Source of the DNA: 54-19 sp038210655
Lineage (GTDB): Bacteria > Chloroflexota > Chloroflexia > Chloroheliales > Chloroheliaceae
Direction of reading: 5' to 3'
NCBI GenBank assembly: GCA_038210655.1
Contig: JBBQWM010000007.1
Coordinates: 1 to 64,000 of the forward strand
DNA length: 64,000 nt
A model generated the notes under the pieces. It did no database searches and was not told the DNA's origin. It saw nothing but the letters and a program-made list of their open reading frames with translations. Of the stretch, positions 1-8,971 are shown piece after piece (the first letter of the stretch is position 1; each line of letters starts with the position of its first letter). A program made the position numbers and the translations under genes.

Positions 1-177
1 TGGTGGTTGTGGTTTTGAAGACGCTTAGTCTCGTTTGTCATGATTGTATGCCGTCTCTTTCTGACCATCGTTTATGGTCTCTCTTTGACTGTTAGCATAC
101 TGACTTCCTCTTCCATTTACACCAGTAATTATACACCCTCAGAAATTGCTCTACTAATAGATTTTTCGCATAGGCGC

Positions 178-1095
178 TTAATATATCTGAATGCGCCCAC
201 CTTCTAGCATGGCCCTGGCTTCGGGTTGGGCGGCTGTCATAGCGACGGTAGCTTCAATCCGATACACGCCCCGGACTAATTCTACACCTTCTAATTCGAG
301 GTTGACGTGTTCTTGCTCTTGCGGGATAACATTGCCGTGTATTTCTCCCAGCAACTGACGTGGCTGTCCTTCCAGACTTCGGGCGTAAACCCGAACGGTG
401 TAGTCCTGTTTGGTATCCCGCCGATCAGTCAGACCCGTTAAGTCCAGGCCAAATTTTAGTTTGAAAGGTTGACCGAAGGGTAGCAAGTTGCGCGAATGTT
501 CTTCCTCGCCCGTTACCAGTTCTAACCCTTGCAAACGTACCCTACCACCCTGAGTAGGTTTAGCCTGGGTGCTAACTTTGGGCGCTGCCAGCGTAGGCGC
601 TTCGACAGGCATAGCGAGCGCCGGTGGTTTGATCGGCAACCGTAAGCCTGCGCTTTTGGCAAAGAACTCTGCCATCAGGATCGGGTCTTGCCAGTCCTTC
701 CAATGGGCTTCCTGGTTGCTTTCCAGGTGCAAAACGCTGGTTTCCTGGACGTTGTTATCTGCGTCGAGCAATAATTTTACCCTGAAGGTAGCATAATCAG
801 CTTCGTCTACGGGTTGGAACTCTGGCTTTGGTGTGAACGAGCCTGGGTTTCCGACCAATTCATTCGCTTGCCCGATCCAATCCTGTCGGCTGATTTGCTC
901 GGAAGTAATACCACCTAGATCAATTGTCAGGGCCATAATATCGGCGGGTGAAAGGGCGGCAAGCCGGGCGTAAGTCAGGATACCTGCGCCGTGCAGACGC
1001 TGCTCGACATGTGATCCAATTCCTCGAATTAGCTTGAAATCGTCGGCTGTCGGCGGTTCCACCCTCTCCACACTTTTTGAACGCTTGCTGCTCAT
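178..1095 (-). CDS. Helix-hairpin-helix protein with C-terminal beta-rich domain
   Basis: Function unknown. The N-terminal 60 residues contain a helix-hairpin-helix-like stretch (FKLIRGIGSHVEQRLHGAGI, then LAALSPADI), the type found in DUF4332-like and RuvA-like DNA or protein binding modules. A low-complexity Ala/Pro linker (about residues 155-180) leads to a C-terminal domain of alternating hydrophobic strands that looks like a beta-sandwich. The start has a purine-rich site (GGGAAGG) just upstream. It is last in a minus-strand series behind the SARP gene and two small genes, with gaps of 80-170 bp, so it is probably co-regulated with them. No signal peptide or membrane segment. The HhH call is fairly safe; the rest is inference. 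Confidence 0.7.
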   Translation of the reverse strand: MSSKRSKSVERVEPPTADDFKLIRGIGSHVEQRLHGAGILTYARLAALSPADIMALTIDLGGITSEQISRQDWIGQANELVGNPGSFTPKPEFQPVDEADYATFRVKLLLDADNNVQETSVLHLESNQEAHWKDWQDPILMAEFFAKSAGLRLPIKPPALAMPVEAPTLAAPKVSTQAKPTQGGRVRLQGLELVTGEEEHSRNLLPFGQPFKLKFGLDLTGLTDRRDTKQDYTVRVYARSLEGQPRQLLGEIHGNVIPQEQEHVNLELEGVELVRGVYRIEATVAMTAAQPEARAMLEGGRIQIY

Positions 1096-1175
1096 AGCCT
1101 TCCCTCATTATAAAAATAAGAATAAACCAGTGTTAAAACCGGCTCCCCCTGGTAAGAGGAGAGCCGGTGCCAAAC

Positions 1176-1625
1176 CTAAGCGTCGTCTTTGGCGTAGAAC
1201 TGCATTACAGCCAGTTCGTAGAAGCCCGCCATCGATAGCCGCTTCCCACTGTGATCGTAGGTGATCGCGATAGTAAGCTGATACAACCCTTCGGGTACTT
1301 TACCCGCGTCTACCTTGATAAGGGTATTATATTGGCGAGGAGCCGGTAACGGGGCGGCGCTGCTCAGAGGCAGTTTCACCGTGCTACCAACTTGCCCGGA
1401 AAAAGGTCCACCGTCCAGGTCATCCAGGAAAGCCTTGACCGTCCAGGTGCCGTCTACGTAGGGGGCAAAAAGGCCAGCAATTTGCCAATCCAGCTTGATA
1501 TACCAATTATCGTCAGTTTCAATAACGGTGACAGGGGTACCCGGATCGGACGGATCGAGGATTACTGCGCCAGTAATACCACCGCTCAAACCTACACCGG
1601 GAGTCTCGAATGCAGTCTCTGCCAT
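1176..1625 (-). CDS. Small beta-rich protein of unknown family
   Basis: A 149-residue protein not recognised by family. The sequence is dominated by alternating strands (WYIKLDWQIAG, GTWTVKAFLDDLDGG, GLYQLTIAITYD) and ends in FYELAVMQFYAKDD, suggesting a single beta-sandwich similar in style to the C-terminal half of the neighbouring HhH protein. No signal peptide or transmembrane segment. A strong ribosome site (AAGGAGAAAGACA before ATG) supports the start. It lies between the HhH gene and a 79-codon gene, all on the minus strand behind the SARP regulator. It could be a structural or binding partner of the HhH protein, which is inference from position only. Confidence 0.65.
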   Translation of the reverse strand: MAETAFETPGVGLSGGITGAVILDPSDPGTPVTVIETDDNWYIKLDWQIAGLFAPYVDGTWTVKAFLDDLDGGPFSGQVGSTVKLPLSSAAPLPAPRQYNTLIKVDAGKVPEGLYQLTIAITYDHSGKRLSMAGFYELAVMQFYAKDDA

Positions 1626-1741
1626 TGTCTTTCTCCTTACTTGTTACTAAAAACTATCAAAAATAGATTGACTAAACGCTCTATCCCGCTCGGACTAAAC
1701 ACAGTTAGTTTATTAGAGCGTCTGGTCAGGAGTGGGTACCG

Positions 1742-1981
1742 CTAGGACTTGGGTCTGAACCACTGTCTTACCCGATAGAACATTCCGAGCTTTACTTGCA
1801 TTCTTTCTAAGTAGGGTGCAATAAAGTCCGCAATTTCCGTCAGATTTTTAAGATAGTGGCGTTGATTGGTAGATACGTCCATAACGTATCCTTTCCAGGT
1901 TGCCCGGCCATTTTCTTCGACAGTTTCTTCGAGCCAGATTTTGACAATAAACGAGTGAGTATTTTCCTCGATCAAGCTCAT
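1742..1981 (-). CDS. Small conserved-looking protein, unknown function
   Basis: 79 residues, acidic at the N-terminus and basic at the end (FYRVRQWFRPKS). The pattern SFIVKIWLEE...GRATWKGYVMDVSTNQRHYLKNLTE suggests a small beta-hairpin domain followed by one helix (IADFIAPYLERM). A GGAG site sits five bases before ATG. It directly follows the SARP regulator gene on the same strand with a gap of about 170 bp, and a beta-rich protein gene follows it. No function can be assigned. The length, ribosome site and conserved strand orientation make it a likely real gene. Confidence 0.6.
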   Translation of the reverse strand: MSLIEENTHSFIVKIWLEETVEENGRATWKGYVMDVSTNQRHYLKNLTEIADFIAPYLERMQVKLGMFYRVRQWFRPKS

Positions 1982-2151
1982 AACTGCTCCAGTCCTGTTG
2001 TCTTAGCCGGGCTATTCGCTAAAGTCTGCTTCCCGTATCTTTAGCGTAGTGCGTACCGTCTAGCGGTTGGTTACATCAGTAGTGTAACAAGGGAGAATAT
2101 CTGGTTGCGTCTGCTGGGTGTCTATAGGCGCGTCTTTTTGCATTAAGGTCT

Positions 2152-3105
2152 TTAAATCTTCAGGGCGACTTGTTTCGGTTGTAAATGTAGTACGGTTTCC
2201 ATCGCCCGGATACTTTGCTCTAGTTGTTGCTCAACATCTCTTAGCACCCGGCGTAATTGCAAGAGGTTGTTGAGCAGATCGGGTAGCGGTGGCGGTATAA
2301 CTATTTCGATAGGCGGTTCGGCGGCGACCAGGGTTAGATTAGAACTAGAAAGCTGGTCGGCCCGGATTTGTTGATAGACTTCTAGTGTGCGTTTAGCCGG
2401 TTTGATACCAAGTTCTTCTTGTAAAATAGTGGTGCAACGTTCATACTGGCGTAGCGCAGAAGCCCGATCTCCGGCCAAATAATGCAACCGCATCATCCGG
2501 CGGTGAGTTCGTTCGCGGGTGCGGTCGTGACACAATATACGCAAGCCATAAATCAAGCCAGTTTCAAAATCCTCTTGCGTCTCGCAGTAATCCATCAACT
2601 TGTCCAACATAACCAGATACATGTTGTGCAAGCGTTCCCGTTCATAAATACACCACTCCTCGTACCAGCCTTCCAGCAAATCGCCCCGATAGAGTTGAAC
2701 CGCTTCTTCTAGCATATGTATTCTGGGTAGATCAAGGTCTTGACCGCTTACACCCTGTACCAGGGCAAAAGTCTGCTCGAAAATCGCTACGTCTAGCCAT
2801 AAATCGGATTTTGGGTTAAGCTGAACCCAATCATTTTCGACCAGTAGTAGCGGTTCGCTCTGATCTTGCGAATTAAGGACAGCTTGAAGTTGCCAGAGCG
2901 TCTGACGTAAATTCTTGCGGGATTGAGTTCCGAGGCTATCCCGCCACAATAATTCGGCTAAGGCTTCGCGAGGATGGGGGCGTTTCCAATGCAGGAGTAG
3001 GTAGCAAAATAACTCGCGCACTTTGCGAGCTTCGATAGTATCTAATGATCGCTCACCCCGTTGAACCAAAAATTTGCCAAATAGATGGACTTCTAGTCTA
3101 GGCAT
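2152..3105 (-). CDS. SARP-type transcriptional regulator with BTAD domain
   Basis: Likely DNA-binding activator of the SARP class. The first 95 residues fit an OmpR-like winged helix (LEVHLFGKFLVQRG, then RKVRELFCYLLLHWKRPHPR and RKNLRQTLWQLQ), and residues 100-245 match the helical bacterial transcriptional activation domain (ALRQYERCTTILQEELGIKP is diagnostic). The roughly 70-residue tail looks like a coiled coil (LRRVLRDVEQQLEQSI). There is no NB-ARC or TPR extension, so this is a short SARP. A GAGG site precedes ATG. It heads the minus-strand island of three uncharacterised genes and is the obvious candidate regulator of them. An 880-bp gap upstream separates it from the divergent ABC ATPase gene. 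Confidence 0.85.
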   Translation of the reverse strand: MPRLEVHLFGKFLVQRGERSLDTIEARKVRELFCYLLLHWKRPHPREALAELLWRDSLGTQSRKNLRQTLWQLQAVLNSQDQSEPLLLVENDWVQLNPKSDLWLDVAIFEQTFALVQGVSGQDLDLPRIHMLEEAVQLYRGDLLEGWYEEWCIYERERLHNMYLVMLDKLMDYCETQEDFETGLIYGLRILCHDRTRERTHRRMMRLHYLAGDRASALRQYERCTTILQEELGIKPAKRTLEVYQQIRADQLSSSNLTLVAAEPPIEIVIPPPLPDLLNNLLQLRRVLRDVEQQLEQSIRAMETVLHLQPKQVALKI

Positions 3106-3986
3106 GTTTGTTACCTCTTGGATGGAATTATAGGAGTCCGATGTGTACCCAACTTATAGTAGATTCATAAAAACGACAAAACGACACAAATTTAACACCC
3201 TTGATCGGTAGCAAGTGACAGAGTAAGGTTTGGGCTTTAAAATGGCAATAACGGTGGAAATAGAATTAGCACGATTGTTTACATTAGGAGAACTGTTTTG
3301 TTAAAACTGCACCAAGTTTTAACAGTGTTATATATTTAGTACCGTAAGTATTGGTTCGTCGCACGTGACGCTACATTTAAAGTATTGACACTGGAGGCGA
3401 GATTACAACGTTCCCGATTGTCCCTAGATGTAAACGTTGTTCAAATCAGGATTCGCTATGGAATTGAAGCAAACAATTTGGATTACTTACTTCAAAACCT
3501 TTAGTACTCATATTGTAACCTGTGGGTGCAATTTGTCAATCCTTAATCTGGCATTCCGAGGTTTATTTTTGCTTCAAGGGCCTCAAATTGAGTTTGACAA
3601 AAGCGGGCTAAGGGTTTACAATAGGCTGTAATGGAGAGTTATATTTAAGTAAGTCTCCACGCTCTATTCCCACTTCACAACTTAATAAAGTTGTTTAGTC
3701 GTTCAAAAAGCGGCCCAGGCTGGCTCAAAGTAGTTAGCCCCCCCTCGTTACCCGGCGCAAGCTGGCGCGGTGGGTTGCCGGAGAGTTCTGTTTTTGCCCG
3801 ACTGATACAATCTTTGTTCCTACCTTCCTGTTAACTCCTGCGAGGCTAACTTCTGGTAGAGCAAGGCCGCTGTATCAGGCAGGCTGTTGCTCAGTTTTGA
3901 TTCGGTTGCACCCGTTCAACCAGTGGTTTTAGATTCACCGTTTGTTTGGGGTAGCACTTAATCTGCTGACCAGGAGAATAATAAGT
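3106..3986. other. Long intergenic region between divergent genes
   Basis: No convincing gene. It holds a perfect 9-bp inverted repeat, GTTAAAACT (3300-3308) and AGTTTTAAC (3315-3323), which could be an operator or small hairpin for the divergent SARP or ABC genes. The last 320 bases before the ABC ATPase are GC-richer and contain complementary blocks around 3735-3790 (CCGGCGCAAGCTGGCGCGG, then GGTTGCCGG), suggesting a structured leader, but no known riboswitch was recognised. A 64-codon open frame at 3437-3631 has no ribosome site. Confidence 0.4.
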
Positions 3987-5123
3987 ATGGCTGGCGTAAC
4001 CCTCGAACACATTACCAAACGCTATGGCGATCTGGTAACTGTCAAGGATTTAAACCTAGATATTAAGGATCAAGAATTTCTGGTGCTGGTCGGGCCGTCG
4101 GGCTGTGGCAAATCAACCACCTTGCGGATGATTGCCGGTCTGGAAGAGATCAGCGGTGGCAACCTTTTGATCGCCGGGCGGCGCGTCAACGATGTAGCCC
4201 CCAAAGACCGCGATATTGCAATGGTCTTCCAGTCCTATGCGCTTTATCCCCACATGTCCGTCTACGATAATATGGCCTTTGGCTTGAAGCTGCGCCACAC
4301 TCCGAAAGAGCAGATCAAGAAGCGGGTACAGGAAGCGGCCCAGATGCTTGAAATCGGCCACCTCTTAGATCGCAAGCCCAAAGCCCTTAGCGGCGGACAG
4401 CGCCAACGGGTTGCATTGGGTCGGGCTATCGTGCGTGAGCCGAAAGTCTTCTTGATGGACGAACCGCTCTCGAACCTGGATGCCAAATTGCGGGTTCAGA
4501 CGCGCACCCAGATTTCCAAGCTGCATCAGCGTCTTCAGACGACCGTAATCTATGTAACCCACGATCAGACCGAGGCTATGACGATGGCCGACCGGATTGT
4601 GGTGTTAAAAGATGGTCTTTTGCAGCAGGAGCCAGATACGCCGCAGAACCTTTACGATCACCCGGACAATATGTTCGTAGCCGGGTTTATCGGTAGTCCC
4701 CCGATGAACTTCTTTGAGTCGGTCTTGACCGGCACTGCCGAGGCAATGTACCTGGATGCTGGCTCTTTCAAGGTGCGTGTCCCCGATATGTTCCGCAAAG
4801 ACCTTCAGGCTAGTTTGAATAAGGAAGTCGTGTTTGGTATCCGGCCTGAGCATATCAGTGATAGCCGCTTCTCCACCATCGTCCAGGGTGAAAATACTGC
4901 CCAGGTTAATGTTGAAGTGGTTGAGCCGATGGGCAGTGAGGTTTATATCTATCTGTCGAGCGGCAAACACTCCTTCATCTCGCGGGTAGACTCGCGGACA
5001 CGGGTGCGCCCGAACGATCAGATTACAATTGCTTTTGAATTGGAGCATCTGCACCTCTTTGACAAGCAGACCCAACTCTCTCTCCTGAAGCGCTCGAACA
5101 TCGAACGCCCTAACCGGGGGTAA
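3987..5123 (+). CDS. ugpC: ABC transporter ATPase, UgpC/MalK/MsmX type
   Basis: Energises a carbohydrate or glycerol-phosphate importer from the cytoplasmic face. Walker A is GPSGCGKST, the Q-loop VFQSYALYPHMSV, the signature LSGGQRQRVALGRAIVREP, Walker B VFLMDEPLSNLD, and the switch histidine lies in VTHDQTEAMT. The C-terminal 140 residues are the regulatory OB/TOBE domain of this subfamily, with FGIRPEHI typical. The frame opens at 3942, but ATG at 3987 gives MAGVTLEHITKRYG, the family start, and has GGAG nine bases upstream. Product 378 residues, normal for the family. No permease or binding protein lies nearby, so it probably serves importers encoded elsewhere, as MsmX does. The exact sugar is unknown and the symbol only marks the subfamily. 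Confidence 0.9.
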   Translation: MAGVTLEHITKRYGDLVTVKDLNLDIKDQEFLVLVGPSGCGKSTTLRMIAGLEEISGGNLLIAGRRVNDVAPKDRDIAMVFQSYALYPHMSVYDNMAFGLKLRHTPKEQIKKRVQEAAQMLEIGHLLDRKPKALSGGQRQRVALGRAIVREPKVFLMDEPLSNLDAKLRVQTRTQISKLHQRLQTTVIYVTHDQTEAMTMADRIVVLKDGLLQQEPDTPQNLYDHPDNMFVAGFIGSPPMNFFESVLTGTAEAMYLDAGSFKVRVPDMFRKDLQASLNKEVVFGIRPEHISDSRFSTIVQGENTAQVNVEVVEPMGSEVYIYLSSGKHSFISRVDSRTRVRPNDQITIAFELEHLHLFDKQTQLSLLKRSNIERPNRG

Positions 5124-5273
5124 GTAGATTTCAGCTACCGGCAATCAGCTTCCAACTCGCGAGGCTGATTGCTTCTCAAAGAGACTAAGCGCAGCCACTT
5201 TTAACCCGGTTACAGGTCTTTTTGCTAGAGTAGTTGCGATAGGCGCTAAAACAATCTCTCTTAATAGAATAGC

Positions 5274-5305
5274 GGCTACCCCTCAATCGAGTGGGTAGCC
5301 TTTTT
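5274..5305 (+). terminator. Rho-independent terminator
   Basis: GGCTACCC (5274-5281) pairs with GGGTAGCC (5293-5300) and is followed by TTTTT. It lies 150 bp after the ABC ATPase gene. Confidence 0.75.
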
Positions 5306-5384
5306 AATTTCTAAAATTGGAATCCAAAATTGGCTCAAGACTGGTATAATAGGACGGTTCTCAATTGGCAGAACGAGGGCTATA

Positions 5385-5554
5385 GGGTGAGCGTCAGATT
5401 TTTGCACGGGTTCAAACAATAAAAACTGGCAACCGTGAAAATCCTGCTCCAAACCACTAAAATTATATATTAGAAAATTTTTCTAATATATAATCACTCC
5501 TCGGTTTAGGGTGTGGTATAGTCTGGCTAATATGCAAAAAATTGACGCTCACCC
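5385..5554. repeat. Family A palindromic interspersed repeat, copy 1
   Basis: A 170-bp imperfect palindrome. The ends GGGTGAGCGTCAGATTTTTG and its complement (CAAAAAATTGACGCTCACCC) are near-perfect inverted repeats. The centre is a second, perfect palindrome of about 16 bp per arm (TTATATATTAGAAAA and complement, about 5461-5493). Divergent copies lie at 20014-20197 and 59852-60140 and a degraded one near 58190-58440. It has no coding capacity and is best read as a MITE-like or structured repeat. A possible extended -10 (TGGTATAAT, 5342-5350) lies just before it and could drive the PIG-L gene. Confidence 0.7.
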
Positions 5555-5632
5555 AGGGCTATATAAAAATTGACAAGCTACAAGCTAATAGTAGATATTA
5601 GAAACCTTTATACAGAAAGCGAGTTATAGAAC

Positions 5633-6556
5633 ATGAGCGAGCAGGAAAAGACGCTTACACTGATGGCCGTACACGCTCACCCGGATGATGAGGCCACTAG
5701 CGGTGGTGCCTCGTTGGTGCGTTACCGGGCCGAGGGAGTACAGACGATAGTTGTGACTTGTACCGACGGAGCCGAGGGTGAGAATAATCATCCTGAAATT
5801 AGCCATGAAGAGGCTTTGCCGCGTATGGCTGAAATTCGGCGAGGCGAGATGGCGGAGGCGGCGAAAATTCTTAACCTCAGCGCCCACGAATGGTTGGGCT
5901 ACCGGGATAGCGGCATGGTCGGTACGCCGCCCAACGAAAATCCCGCCAGCTTTAACAAAGCCGATATGACCGAGGCGACCGGGCGGTTAGTCCGATTGGT
6001 TCGGCGCTACCGACCCCAGGTTATGTTTACTTATAATTCGTTTGGTGGTTACGGTCATCCCGATCATATTATGGCCCACAAGATCAGTGCCGCTGCTTTC
6101 GAGTCTGCTGCCGACCTCGACCGTTACCCGGAGGCTGAGTTTGGCCCGGCCTGGCAACCGCTCAAGCTTTATACCAGCGCCTTTAGCCGGTCGGCCTGGC
6201 AAAAAGTCTGGCACTTGATGCGTGAGAATGGCGAAGAATGGCCTTTCCAACCACCCAAACCGGCAGAGGGTGAGGGGGCTGAAAAGCCCGCCGACGAAGC
6301 TCCCAAAAAGGAGTTCCCCCCCGAATTTGGTACGCCGGAAAGCGAGATAACCACTTTTATCGACGTTAGCGACTACTACAAAACGGCTATCGAGGCTTTG
6401 ATGGTACATCGCACCCAGATTAACCCGGAAAGTCCTTTTTGGAAATTGCGGTCGCGCTATTCCAACTACTTGATGGGAACCGATTCTTTTATTCTTTTCA
6501 AGTCGAAACTGCCTGCCCAAAGACCAGAATACGACTTGTTTGCCGGAATACGATAG
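5633..6556 (+). CDS. PIG-L family deacetylase (MshB/Mca-like)
   Basis: Probable zinc-dependent N-deacetylase or amidase. The family motif AHPDDE is at residues 15-20 and the second metal ligand region GGYGHPDHIMAH near 140-152. TCTDGAEGENNHPEIS is the usual strand and loop between them. At 307 residues with a long C-terminal part it resembles MshB/Mca-type proteins (GlcNAc-inositol or mycothiol-conjugate amidases) more than short GlcNAc-PI deacetylases. No other thiol-biosynthesis gene is visible, so the substrate is open. Cytoplasmic (no signal). It stands alone after the family A repeat; the following lipoprotein gene is 105 bp downstream. Confidence 0.85.
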   Translation: MSEQEKTLTLMAVHAHPDDEATSGGASLVRYRAEGVQTIVVTCTDGAEGENNHPEISHEEALPRMAEIRRGEMAEAAKILNLSAHEWLGYRDSGMVGTPPNENPASFNKADMTEATGRLVRLVRRYRPQVMFTYNSFGGYGHPDHIMAHKISAAAFESAADLDRYPEAEFGPAWQPLKLYTSAFSRSAWQKVWHLMRENGEEWPFQPPKPAEGEGAEKPADEAPKKEFPPEFGTPESEITTFIDVSDYYKTAIEALMVHRTQINPESPFWKLRSRYSNYLMGTDSFILFKSKLPAQRPEYDLFAGIR

Positions 6557-6561
6557 CTAAG

Positions 6562-6587
6562 GATGAAGGATGAGGGATGAAGGATGA
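6562..6587. repeat. GGATGA-type short tandem repeat
   Basis: Four imperfect units of (A/G)GGATGA just after a stop codon. Related tracts lie at 13899-13912, 44842-44890 and, inverted, 57668-57690, each in a gap between genes. Confidence 0.6.
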
Positions 6588-6660
6588 ATTTTATGACCAA
6601 TAAATTTTATCTTTCATCTCTTACTCTCAGCTTTCACGTTTTCACGAGATTAGGAGAGAC

Positions 6661-8247
6661 TTGTTGACCAGATCACGAACGGGGCAATTGGGCTGGATTA
6701 TTCTTATAGCTGGGTTGCTGGCAATTGGGCTGGTAGCTTGTAGCGACGCACCGACCGTCACGGTCGGGCCAACCACTAGCGTCGCAACCACGGTTGCCCT
6801 CACTACAGTTGGCCCGATTGCAACCGCCGAAGCCGTTCCCAGCCCTAGCCCGGTTCCGCCGACTGCTACACCTAGCCCGGCCCCCACCGAGACCCCCGCT
6901 CCAACTGCGACCCTTGCCCCCTCCCCGACCCCCGTCTTGCCTTCTAATGATGGGCGCTGGGTGGCTTATATTGCCCGCGACGGTACCCTCTATAGCGGTC
7001 GCACCGATGGCAGCCGTAAGCAAAAGGTAGCTGAAAACGTGCAGACGGTCGAGTGGTCGCCTGATGGCTCTCATTTTATCTATTACAAGCGCGGCGAGAA
7101 TCTGACCTACACCGCCACCTACGAGGGGCTAAATCCGCGCCAGTTGACGACTGTCCCCGGCTATGGCAAATGGTTGGCGGGGGGCAAGAATATTTTGCTG
7201 CGGCCTGGAACTGCTGCCACTCGCCGCTATACCGTCATTTCCGACGCGGACGGCAAAACCGTTAAAGAATTTGATTTACCGAATACACCGGGATTTTTTA
7301 GTGCTGTCTTCGACCTGACCCCTGATAGCAAGGGCGCGATTTACTATCTGCTGCCCCAGGAAGGTCAGCCAAGTATCGGCCCGACCAGTACGCCTTCCAA
7401 CCGCCCGACCGAGAATACGCTTGGACGTGGTACACGCCCGGCGGAATATCGTTTGCTAAACCTGGATACTCAGGAAGATCGTTTGCTGGCTGCCAACCTT
7501 TCGGATTCGCTGGTGGTTTGGAACGCCGATTATACCGAAATCATCGCGCCCGATCTCAAAGATAATACTATCAAAGCGATTACGGTTAAGCTGCCTGCCC
7601 CACCAGCCAACACCCCCACCGCTCGACCAACCGTTCAACCGACTACCACTGCCCCTTCTACCACTCAAGCCACTACTAGCCGAACGGCTCAACCAACCCC
7701 CCGGCCCACCGCTACACCTACTCCGGCCCCCACCGCGACAACGGCCCCGACTCCTACGCCGCTTCCGCCGCCTCAACCACGTGTCCTGGCCCGTTACAAC
7801 CTTCAGACTATGGCCCTATTTAAGCGTGACAGTCTGGGCAAGCGAGTGTTCTGGCTCAACCCGGTCAGTTCGGTGGTATTGGATGGCGGTGGTTTACGCA
7901 CTTACCCAAATGCGGTGGCAAATTATCCGGCGCAAGGTATCCCGTCCTACTATCTCAACGTTGCACCCGATGGAAATAGTTTGATCTATGCTTCGGGTAA
8001 TTTCAAGGATCAAGGCGGTGGGGTCTTTCGAGTAGACTTAATATCGGGCAAGATTACCCGACTAGCCGATAACGATATTTACAACCCGCCTTCGGAATTG
8101 TTCGCGGGAGCCTCCTACGATAATAAATTGATGGCCTTTACCGTCCGCACCGATAACGCCGGAACTTATCTTATAAAAGAGGTCGATAGCGGCAAAACGG
8201 TCGGGCAAATCGAAGGGCTACCGGTCTGGCAACCAGTCGTCAAATAA
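6661..8247 (+). CDS. Lipoprotein with TolB/PD40-like beta-propeller
   Basis: Likely cell-surface lipoprotein of unknown role. The signal peptide (GWIILIAGLLAIG) ends in a lipobox LVAC at about residues 24-27. Residues 40-95 and 315-375 are Pro/Thr-rich linkers. Between and after them are propeller-like repeats of the WD40/PD40 type (GRWVAYIARDGTLYSGRTDG, VEWSPDGSHFIYYKRG, LNVAPDGNSLIYASG). The start is TTG at 6661 with GGAGAG eight bases upstream; TTG at 6664 is an alternative. The alpha/beta hydrolase gene begins within 15 bp of its stop, so the two probably form one transcript. Family members often bind peptidoglycan or partner proteins, which is inference here. Confidence 0.8.
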   Translation: MLTRSRTGQLGWIILIAGLLAIGLVACSDAPTVTVGPTTSVATTVALTTVGPIATAEAVPSPSPVPPTATPSPAPTETPAPTATLAPSPTPVLPSNDGRWVAYIARDGTLYSGRTDGSRKQKVAENVQTVEWSPDGSHFIYYKRGENLTYTATYEGLNPRQLTTVPGYGKWLAGGKNILLRPGTAATRRYTVISDADGKTVKEFDLPNTPGFFSAVFDLTPDSKGAIYYLLPQEGQPSIGPTSTPSNRPTENTLGRGTRPAEYRLLNLDTQEDRLLAANLSDSLVVWNADYTEIIAPDLKDNTIKAITVKLPAPPANTPTARPTVQPTTTAPSTTQATTSRTAQPTPRPTATPTPAPTATTAPTPTPLPPPQPRVLARYNLQTMALFKRDSLGKRVFWLNPVSSVVLDGGGLRTYPNAVANYPAQGIPSYYLNVAPDGNSLIYASGNFKDQGGGVFRVDLISGKITRLADNDIYNPPSELFAGASYDNKLMAFTVRTDNAGTYLIKEVDSGKTVGQIEGLPVWQPVVK

Positions 8248-8260
8248 ACATTGTGTGTCT

Positions 8261-8956
8261 ATGAGCAAAATGTACTTTATACACGGGTTAACTGGCTCTA
8301 AGAACAACTTTATACATTTGCAGGCTCATTTCCCCGGATCTGAAAGCTTTGATCTAGCCGGGTTTGGCGAGGCTGACAAGCCGGATGCGAGCTACGACAA
8401 AGAATTTTATGTGCAGTTTTTAGAAACTAAGATTAAGACTAGAGCGACCCTCGTCGGTCATTCGATGGGATCGATCCTGGCGAAAGAGTTCGCCCTGGCG
8501 CACCCCGAACTGGTCGAAAAGCTATTCCTGATCTCCTACCCGATCCAAAAAGATGGCAAGCTGCTAGAGCAGATGATTAAAGACCCCATGTCGAGAGCGT
8601 TGATCGGCGATGGTCGCTATTCAAAGCTGATGAACCGGATCGATCAATCGACCAAAGTCTTAGCGGTTCCGCTCAGTTTTATCTTCTGGCATAAATATTA
8701 CCTGACCGTCCGCGATTATTACCGCCATACTCCGGCTTCGCTGGCCCGCGCCGCCCATAATACTGTTTTTAAGGACAATTATCGCACCCTCTATGACGTA
8801 AAAGACAAGGCGACCCTGATTGTAGGGGAGCGCGACCGCAATGTCGATCAAGGCTTGCTGTCCGATTTCGATTATCACATCATCCCAAAAATGCGCCACT
8901 ATTTTTTTGGCTATGAAGACCAAATTGCGACCACTATCAAACAAACTTTGTTGTGA
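8261..8956 (+). CDS. Alpha/beta-fold hydrolase
   Basis: Small esterase or lipase-like hydrolase of about 231 residues. The oxyanion region FIHGLTGSK is at the N-terminus, the nucleophile elbow is GHSMGS (Ser near residue 75), an acid residue is likely in LIVGERDRNVD, and the catalytic His is in MRHYFFG. A lid-like helical insert (about 110-165) lies in the usual place. No signal peptide. GTG at 8255 is an alternative start two codons earlier; neither has a clear ribosome site, consistent with translational coupling to the upstream lipoprotein gene. Substrate unknown. Confidence 0.8.
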   Translation: MSKMYFIHGLTGSKNNFIHLQAHFPGSESFDLAGFGEADKPDASYDKEFYVQFLETKIKTRATLVGHSMGSILAKEFALAHPELVEKLFLISYPIQKDGKLLEQMIKDPMSRALIGDGRYSKLMNRIDQSTKVLAVPLSFIFWHKYYLTVRDYYRHTPASLARAAHNTVFKDNYRTLYDVKDKATLIVGERDRNVDQGLLSDFDYHIIPKMRHYFFGYEDQIATTIKQTLL

Positions 8957-8971
8957 AATTGGTCATATTGA

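Noticed and set aside
3437..3631. 64-codon frame in the SARP/ABC gap
   Set aside because: No ribosome site, no family resemblance, AT-rich non-coding composition.
5404..5420. GGTTCAAAC resembling a tRNA T-loop
   Set aside because: It lies in a family A repeat, with no acceptor stem or anticodon arm around it.
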